From contig JAGOBT010000002.1 in the NCBI GenBank assembly GCA_017999135.1, positions 1 through 10,274 on the forward strand: a DNA stretch of 10,274 nucleotides. Direction: 5' to 3'. Source of the DNA: Burkholderiaceae bacterium. Its GTDB lineage: Bacteria > Pseudomonadota > Gammaproteobacteria > Burkholderiales > Burkholderiaceae_C. Shown in pieces: positions 6,901 through 10,274 of the stretch; positions within the stretch are counted from its first letter, which is position 1; each line of letters starts with the position of its first letter. Both the position numbers and the translations under genes were made by a program. The notes beneath the pieces were generated by a model. That model searched no databases. It saw only the letters and a program-made list of their open reading frames with translations, and was not told the DNA's origin.

Positions 6901-7672
6901 GAAACTGAGAGCCCTGCCCGCCTTCACCGACAACTACATCTGGATGCTGCACGATGACCGCCAGGCCATCGTGGTCGATCCGGGTGACGCGGCACCCGTG
7001 GCGGCAGCGCTCGATGCCCAGGGCCTGGCGCTGGCGGCCATTCTAGTGACGCACCACCACCCCGATCATGTCGGCGGCGTGGCGGCCCTGCGGCCGCGGC
7101 TGCAGGGCCCCGTGTACGGCCCGGCGCGCGAGGCCATCCCGCAGCCGTTCACCCCGCTGGCCGATGGCGACAGTGTCGACGTGCTCGGCCTGCGCTTCCA
7201 GGTGATCGACGTGCCCGGCCACACGGCCGGCCACATTGCCTATTTCCTGCCGGCTGGCGATGGCCAGGCGCCGTTGCTGTTCTGCGGCGACACGCTGTTC
7301 TCCGGCGGCTGCGGCCGGCTGTTTGAAGGCACGCCGGCGCAGATGCACCAGTCGCTCGGCCGCCTGGCCGCGCTGCCGGGCGACACCCGGGTGTGCTGCG
7401 CCCATGAATACACCGAGTCGAACCTGAAGTTCGCCAACGCCGTGGAGCCAGCCAATGCTGCGCTGGCCCGCTACACCGTGGCCTGCCGTGCCCTGCGGGC
7501 CGACGGCCTGCCCACGCTGCCATCCACCATCGCGCAAGAACGTGCGATCAACCCCTTCATGCGCTGCGATGCGCCCGATGTGGTCACCGCCGCGCAGTCG
7601 CGCGGGGCGGCTGACCGCAGCGGGCCGGCGGTGCTGGGCGCCCTGCGCGAATGGAAGAACAGTTTCCGATGA
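6899..7672 (+). CDS. gloB: Hydroxyacylglutathione hydrolase (glyoxalase II)
   Basis: GloB hydrolyses S-D-lactoylglutathione to D-lactate and glutathione, the second step of methylglyoxal detoxification in the cytoplasm. It is a metallo-beta-lactamase-fold enzyme of 257 aa, similar to E. coli GloB (about 251). The binuclear metal site is complete: THHHPDH with H52, H54, D56 and H57, then H108 (DVPGHTAGH), bridging D131 (FCGDTLF) and H169 (CAHEYTESNLKFA). The C-terminal glutathione-binding helical part carries the usual INPFMR motif. I chose the ATG at 6899, which gives MKLRALPAFTDNYIW, typical of the family. An in-frame TTG at 6890 would add only three residues. The ATG overlaps the start codon of the divergent methyltransferase gene, and no good Shine-Dalgarno is present. 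The stop overlaps the mltD start by four bases (ATGA), pointing to a gloB-mltD operon. Confidence 0.97.
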   Translation: MKLRALPAFTDNYIWMLHDDRQAIVVDPGDAAPVAAALDAQGLALAAILVTHHHPDHVGGVAALRPRLQGPVYGPAREAIPQPFTPLADGDSVDVLGLRFQVIDVPGHTAGHIAYFLPAGDGQAPLLFCGDTLFSGGCGRLFEGTPAQMHQSLGRLAALPGDTRVCCAHEYTESNLKFANAVEPANAALARYTVACRALRADGLPTLPSTIAQERAINPFMRCDAPDVVTAAQSRGAADRSGPAVLGALREWKNSFR

Positions 7673-9264
7673 CCCCTCCCCACGCCGGCCCGCCGACCGA
7701 CGCCCGAACGCGCGCGCCCCTGACTCACCGCACCGCCCTGGCCCCGCTGCTGCTGGCCCTGCTGCTGGGCGCTTGCGCATCGGTGCCTGCGCCACCGGCG
7801 CCGGCACCGGCCCCGGCGGCCGCGCCTGCACCGGTCGCCGTGGTCCCGGCACCTGCACCGGCCATGAAGGCCGCGCCGGCCCTGGTCGACGTGGTGCCCC
7901 AGCCCACCAACAGCGGCCCGATCGCCATCGACCCGCTGCGGCCCACCGAACTGCTGGACCTGGGCGCCCCCGGCACCCAGACCGACCTGTGGATGCGGGT
8001 GCGCCAGGGCGTGGCCATTCCCGACCTGCAGAACGAGCGGGTCGACAAGTGGCAGCAGTGGTACGCCAGCCGCCCCGACTACATGCAGCGCATGACCGAG
8101 CGCGGCGGCCGCTACCTCTTCCACATCGTTGAAGAAGTGAACAAGCGCGGCCTGCCCACCGAACTGGCGCTGCTGCCGTTCATCGAAAGCGCCTTCAACC
8201 CGCAGGCCATGAGCAGCGCCAAGGCGTCGGGCATGTGGCAGTTCATCCCTGGCACCGGGCGTGATTTCGACCTGCGGCAGAACGTGTTCCGCGACGACCG
8301 GCGCGATGTGCTGGCGTCCACCCGCGCCGCGCTCGACTACCTGCAGATGCTGCACGGCATGTTCGGCGACTGGCAGCTGGCGCTGGCCGCCTACAACTGG
8401 GGCCAGGGCAGCGTGCAGCGCGCCATCACCCGCAACCAGCGTGCCGGCCTGCCCACCGACTACGACAGCCTGCGCATGCCCGACGAGACGCGCAACTACT
8501 TGCCCAAGCTGCAGGCGGTGGAGAACATCGTCGCCAACCCGCAGGCCTTCGGCCTGACGCTGCCGGCGCTGCAGAACCACCCGTATTTCGTGTCGGTGGC
8601 CATCGAGCGCGACATCGACCTCGACCTGGCCGCCCGGCTGGCCGGCCTGCCGATCGACGAGTTCAAGCAGCTGAACCCGCAGATGAACAAGCCGGTGATC
8701 CTGGCCGCCGGCACGCCGCAGGTGCTGCTGCCCTACGACAACGCCAACCGCTTCGTGCGGGCACTGGCGCAGCACCGCGGCACCCTGGCCAGCTGGACAG
8801 CCTGGGTGGCCCCGAAGACGGTGAAGCCGGCCGAAGCCGCCCGCCTGGTGGGCATGGACGAAGCGCAGCTGCGCGCCATCAACAACATTCCCAAGGGCAT
8901 GGTGGTCAAGGCCGGGTCCACCCTGCTGGTGCCCCGTGGCGCCCACCGCACCGAGGACGTCGCCGAGCACATCGCCGACCATGCCACGCTGGCCCTGGCG
9001 CCCGACGTGCCGCCACGGCGGCAGGCCCGCATCAAGGTCGGCAAAAAGGGCGACAGCGTGGCTGCGCTGGCCAGGCGCTACCGCATGCAGCCCGACCAAC
9101 TGGCACAGCTCAACGGCGTGGCCGTGGGCGCGCGCTTCAAGCCGGGGCAGACGGTGACCGTGCTGGTGAGCAGCAAGGGCACCCGGGTGGCCACCAAGGC
9201 TGCCCCGGCCAAGCGGCTGACCAAGCCTGCGGCCACCGCCCGCCAGCGCAAGCCGGCGAACTGA
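7669..9264 (+). CDS. mltD: Membrane-bound lytic murein transglycosylase D, lipoprotein with LysM-like repeats
   Basis: MltD cleaves the MurNAc-GlcNAc bond of peptidoglycan, forming 1,6-anhydro ends. With the start at 7669 the protein has 531 aa. A lipoprotein signal is clear: hydrophobic ALAPLLLALLLGAC with lipidated C36. The following Ala is not an Asp retention signal, so outer-membrane anchoring is expected. A Pro/Ala-rich linker (about 38-65) precedes the GH23/SLT domain, with catalytic E173 in LLPFIESAFNPQA, then SGMWQFIPGTGR and LALAAYNWGQGSVQ. The C-terminus holds three LysM-like segments at about 308-352, 376-424 and 455-500; the last is the clearest (KKGDSVAALARRYRMQPDQLAQLN). A basic Lys/Ala tail ends the protein. 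ATG 7669 overlaps the gloB TGA as ATGA, with GGAAGA ten bases upstream. An ATG at 7651 would add six residues but has no SD. The neighbouring gloB matches E. coli gene order. Confidence 0.93.
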   Translation: MTPPHAGPPTDARTRAPLTHRTALAPLLLALLLGACASVPAPPAPAPAPAAAPAPVAVVPAPAPAMKAAPALVDVVPQPTNSGPIAIDPLRPTELLDLGAPGTQTDLWMRVRQGVAIPDLQNERVDKWQQWYASRPDYMQRMTERGGRYLFHIVEEVNKRGLPTELALLPFIESAFNPQAMSSAKASGMWQFIPGTGRDFDLRQNVFRDDRRDVLASTRAALDYLQMLHGMFGDWQLALAAYNWGQGSVQRAITRNQRAGLPTDYDSLRMPDETRNYLPKLQAVENIVANPQAFGLTLPALQNHPYFVSVAIERDIDLDLAARLAGLPIDEFKQLNPQMNKPVILAAGTPQVLLPYDNANRFVRALAQHRGTLASWTAWVAPKTVKPAEAARLVGMDEAQLRAINNIPKGMVVKAGSTLLVPRGAHRTEDVAEHIADHATLALAPDVPPRRQARIKVGKKGDSVAALARRYRMQPDQLAQLNGVAVGARFKPGQTVTVLVSSKGTRVATKAAPAKRLTKPAATARQRKPAN

Positions 9265-9267
9265 GCG

Positions 9268-9280
9268 GGCGCACCGCGCC
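9268..9280 (+). terminator. Possible hairpin after mltD
   Basis: GGCGC (9268-9272) and GCGCC (9276-9280) form a perfect 5-bp GC stem with a three-base ACC loop, starting three bases after the mltD stop. It lies in the 44-base gap between convergent mltD and recR. No T-tract follows, so it is a weak candidate for ending or protecting the mRNA 3' end. Confidence 0.28.
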
Positions 9281-9285
9281 GCAGC

Positions 9286-9311
9286 GCAGGCCGTTCATTG
9301 CAGGCCGTTCA
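9286..9311. repeat. Tandem duplication at the recR 3' end (12-bp repeat, period 14)
   Basis: GCAGGCCGTTCA occurs at 9286-9297 and again at 9300-9311, separated by TT. The second copy contains the recR stop (TCA on +, TGA on -) and the first carries a duplicated TGA just beyond it. The likely origin is a small slippage duplication in the mltD-recR gap. It does not change the RecR protein. Confidence 0.8.
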
Positions 9312-9914
9312 ACGCCGGTCGCTCAGCGCGTGCGCCAGCGTCGACAGGTCGACGTATTCCAGCTCGCTGCCCACCGGCACGCCGCGCGCCAGGCGCGTCA
9401 CGGTCAGCGGCACGCCACCGGGCCCGGGCAGGCTGCGCAGCGCCTGCGCCAGCACATGGGCGGTGGCCTCGCCCTCGGCTGAGAAGCCGGTGGCCAGGAT
9501 CACCTCCTGGACCACGCCGTCGGCGGCACGTTCCAGCAGCGGGTGCACGCCGATGTCGGCCAGGCCAATGCCGTCGAGCGGGCTCAAGCGCCCCATCAGC
9601 ACGAAGTACAGGCCGCGGTAGCTGCCGCTGCGCTCCATCGCCGCCTGGTCGGCCGGGCTCTCCACCACCAGCAATTGCCGGGCGTCGCGCTGCGGGTCGC
9701 AGCAGGTGGCGCACAGCGTCTCTTCGGTGAAGGTGTGGCAGCGGGCGCAGTGCTGCACCGCCAGCGTGGCGGCCTGCAGCGCCTGCGCCAGGCGCTGGGC
9801 GCCGTCGCGGTCATGCTGCAGCAGGTGGTAGGCCATGCGCTGGGCCGACTTCTGGCCCACGCCAGGCAGGCGGCGCAGCGCGTCGATCAGGCCGTCGAGG
9901 CTGCGCTCGGCCAT
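9309..9914 (-). CDS. recR: Recombination mediator protein RecR
   Basis: RecR acts with RecO (and RecF) to load RecA on SSB-coated single-stranded DNA at gaps in the RecFOR pathway. At 201 aa it equals the E. coli length. Domains in order: helix-hairpin-helix at about 10-32 ([20 protein letters not shown]); a zinc finger with C56, C59, C68 and C71 (CARC...CATC), where C72 is an extra adjacent Cys; a Toprim domain from about 79 ([18 protein letters not shown]) through [11 protein letters not shown]; and a C-terminal motif [22 protein letters not shown]. The ATG at 9912-9914 gives the standard [10 protein letters not shown] start. Only a weak GGA lies just upstream, so translation may depend on the preceding ybaB. 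RecR converges on mltD and sits downstream of the YbaB gene on the same strand, as in the dnaX-ybaB-recR clusters of many bacteria. A structured 124-base gap separates the two. Confidence 0.98.
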   Translation of the reverse strand: MAERSLDGLIDALRRLPGVGQKSAQRMAYHLLQHDRDGAQRLAQALQAATLAVQHCARCHTFTEETLCATCCDPQRDARQLLVVESPADQAAMERSGSYRGLYFVLMGRLSPLDGIGLADIGVHPLLERAADGVVQEVILATGFSAEGEATAHVLAQALRSLPGPGGVPLTVTRLARGVPVGSELEYVDLSTLAHALSDRR

Positions 9915-9960
9915 CTTGTCCGTCCGGCCACAAGCGGATCAAGGCGCGGCAGATCCAGCG

Positions 9961-10038
9961 GCCGCCGTGGAACCGGCTTCGCCGGGCCACTGGCGGCGCC
10001 CCCCTCGGGGGGAGCGCCGCAGGCGCTACGGGGGGGGG
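9961..10038. repeat. Compound inverted-repeat (REP-like) element in the ybaB-recR gap
   Basis: Three inverted repeats sit side by side and share arms. Hairpin A: GCCGCC GTGG (9961-9970) with CCAC (9987-9990) and GGCGGC (9992-9997), around an inner CCGGC-TTC-GCCGG (9973-9985). Hairpin B: GCGGCGC (9993-9999) with GCGCCGC (10014-10020), extended by a run of Cs (10000-10004) facing Gs (10007-10012). Hairpin C: AGCGCC (10013-10018), loop GCA, GGCGCT (10022-10027). A run of nine Gs (10030-10038) then reaches the ybaB stop. The 3' arm of A is the 5' arm of B, and the 3' arm of B is the 5' arm of C, so full pairings exclude each other. It looks like an interspersed extragenic repeat of the type seen in Burkholderiales, but copy number cannot be judged from one window. 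It may act as a terminator, attenuator or mRNA stabiliser between ybaB and recR. Confidence 0.65.
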
Positions 10039-10274
10039 TCAAAACGGGAACTTCATGCCAGGGATGTTCGGCATGCCGGCGGTGAGCTTGCCCATCTTCT
10101 CCTGCGTGGTGCTCTCGACGCGGCGCACTGCGTCGTTGAAGGCGGCAGCCACCAGGTCTTCCAGCATGTCCTTGTCATCGGCCAGCAGGCTCGGGTCGAT
10201 GGTGACGCGGCGCACGTCGTGCTTGCAGGTCATCTGCACCTTGACCAGGCCGGCGCCGGACTCACCCGTCACCT
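10039..10274 (-). CDS. ybaB: YbaB/EbfC-family nucleoid-associated protein (5'-truncated by window edge)
   Basis: This is a small DNA-binding protein of the YbaB/EbfC family, which usually forms dimers of about 105-110 aa and is encoded between dnaX and recR. About 78 C-terminal residues are present. The frame is open to the window edge. The GTG codon at 10270-10272 is most likely an internal Val of the conserved segment [16 protein letters not shown], not a start. Family features are [10 protein letters not shown], the [11 protein letters not shown] strand, [17 protein letters not shown] (helix) and the C-terminal [11 protein letters not shown]. The stop (TCA on +, 10039-10041) directly abuts a run of nine Gs. 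The neighbour recR on the same strand supports the call. The start and upstream dnaX are outside the window. Confidence 0.95.
   Translation of the reverse strand, partial: VTGESGAGLVKVQMTCKHDVRRVTIDPSLLADDKDMLEDLVAAAFNDAVRRVESTTQEKMGKLTAGMPNIPGMKFPF

Noticed and set aside
7471..9099. 542-codon - strand open frame opposite gloB and mltD
   Set aside because: Covers the junction of two well-supported genes and has the Gly/His/Arg-rich make-up of a shadow frame.
9936..9956. GGATC...GATCC inverted repeat upstream of recR
   Set aside because: Five-bp arms with an 11-base loop are weak; not convincing as an operator or terminator.
1..10274. Search for tRNA, rRNA, CRISPR, insertion sequence, phage or toxin-antitoxin genes
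   Set aside because: No sequence resembling these was seen; all long gene space is taken by housekeeping or efflux genes.

Overview
The window is GC-rich, gene-dense bacterial chromosome. The proteins and gene order suggest a betaproteobacterium of the order Burkholderiales, perhaps near Rubrivivax, Leptothrix or Ideonella. That placement is an inference from composition, family resemblance and synteny, not from a search. Nine protein genes fill nearly all the sequence. Two run off the ends: moeA on the left and the YbaB/EbfC gene on the right. No gene-free stretch exceeds 300 bases; the longest is the 124-base gap between ybaB and recR. I saw no tRNA, rRNA, CRISPR array, insertion sequence or phage gene.

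Layout, left to right. (1) The 3' part of moeA (molybdenum cofactor synthesis, + strand) converges on (2) a two-gene RND efflux operon on the - strand, with the periplasmic adaptor first and the inner-membrane pump second. There is no outer-membrane channel gene or regulator beside it. (3) Upstream of the efflux pair on the - strand lie rnhA (RNase HI) and, abutting it, a YafS-like methyltransferase-fold gene. (4) Diverging from the methyltransferase, with the two start codons sharing bases, are gloB (glyoxalase II) and mltD (lytic transglycosylase lipoprotein with LysM-like repeats). These two overlap by 4 bases and are probably co-transcribed. (5) Converging on mltD from the right is the ybaB-recR pair (- strand), which is part of the dnaX-ybaB-recR recombination/repair cluster in many bacteria. 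The two genes are separated here by a highly structured intergenic repeat.

The mltD-gloB-yafS-rnhA neighbourhood is a known gammaproteobacterial order (E. coli) and is largely kept here. dnaQ, the usual neighbour of rnhA, is not in the window; the efflux operon occupies that side. Most genes are housekeeping. The most interesting non-coding signals are the divergent gloB/methyltransferase start, with a perfect TATAAT embedded in AT-rich codons of the methyltransferase gene, and the chain of overlapping hairpins between ybaB and recR. I did not find a convincing new defence or biosynthetic system.
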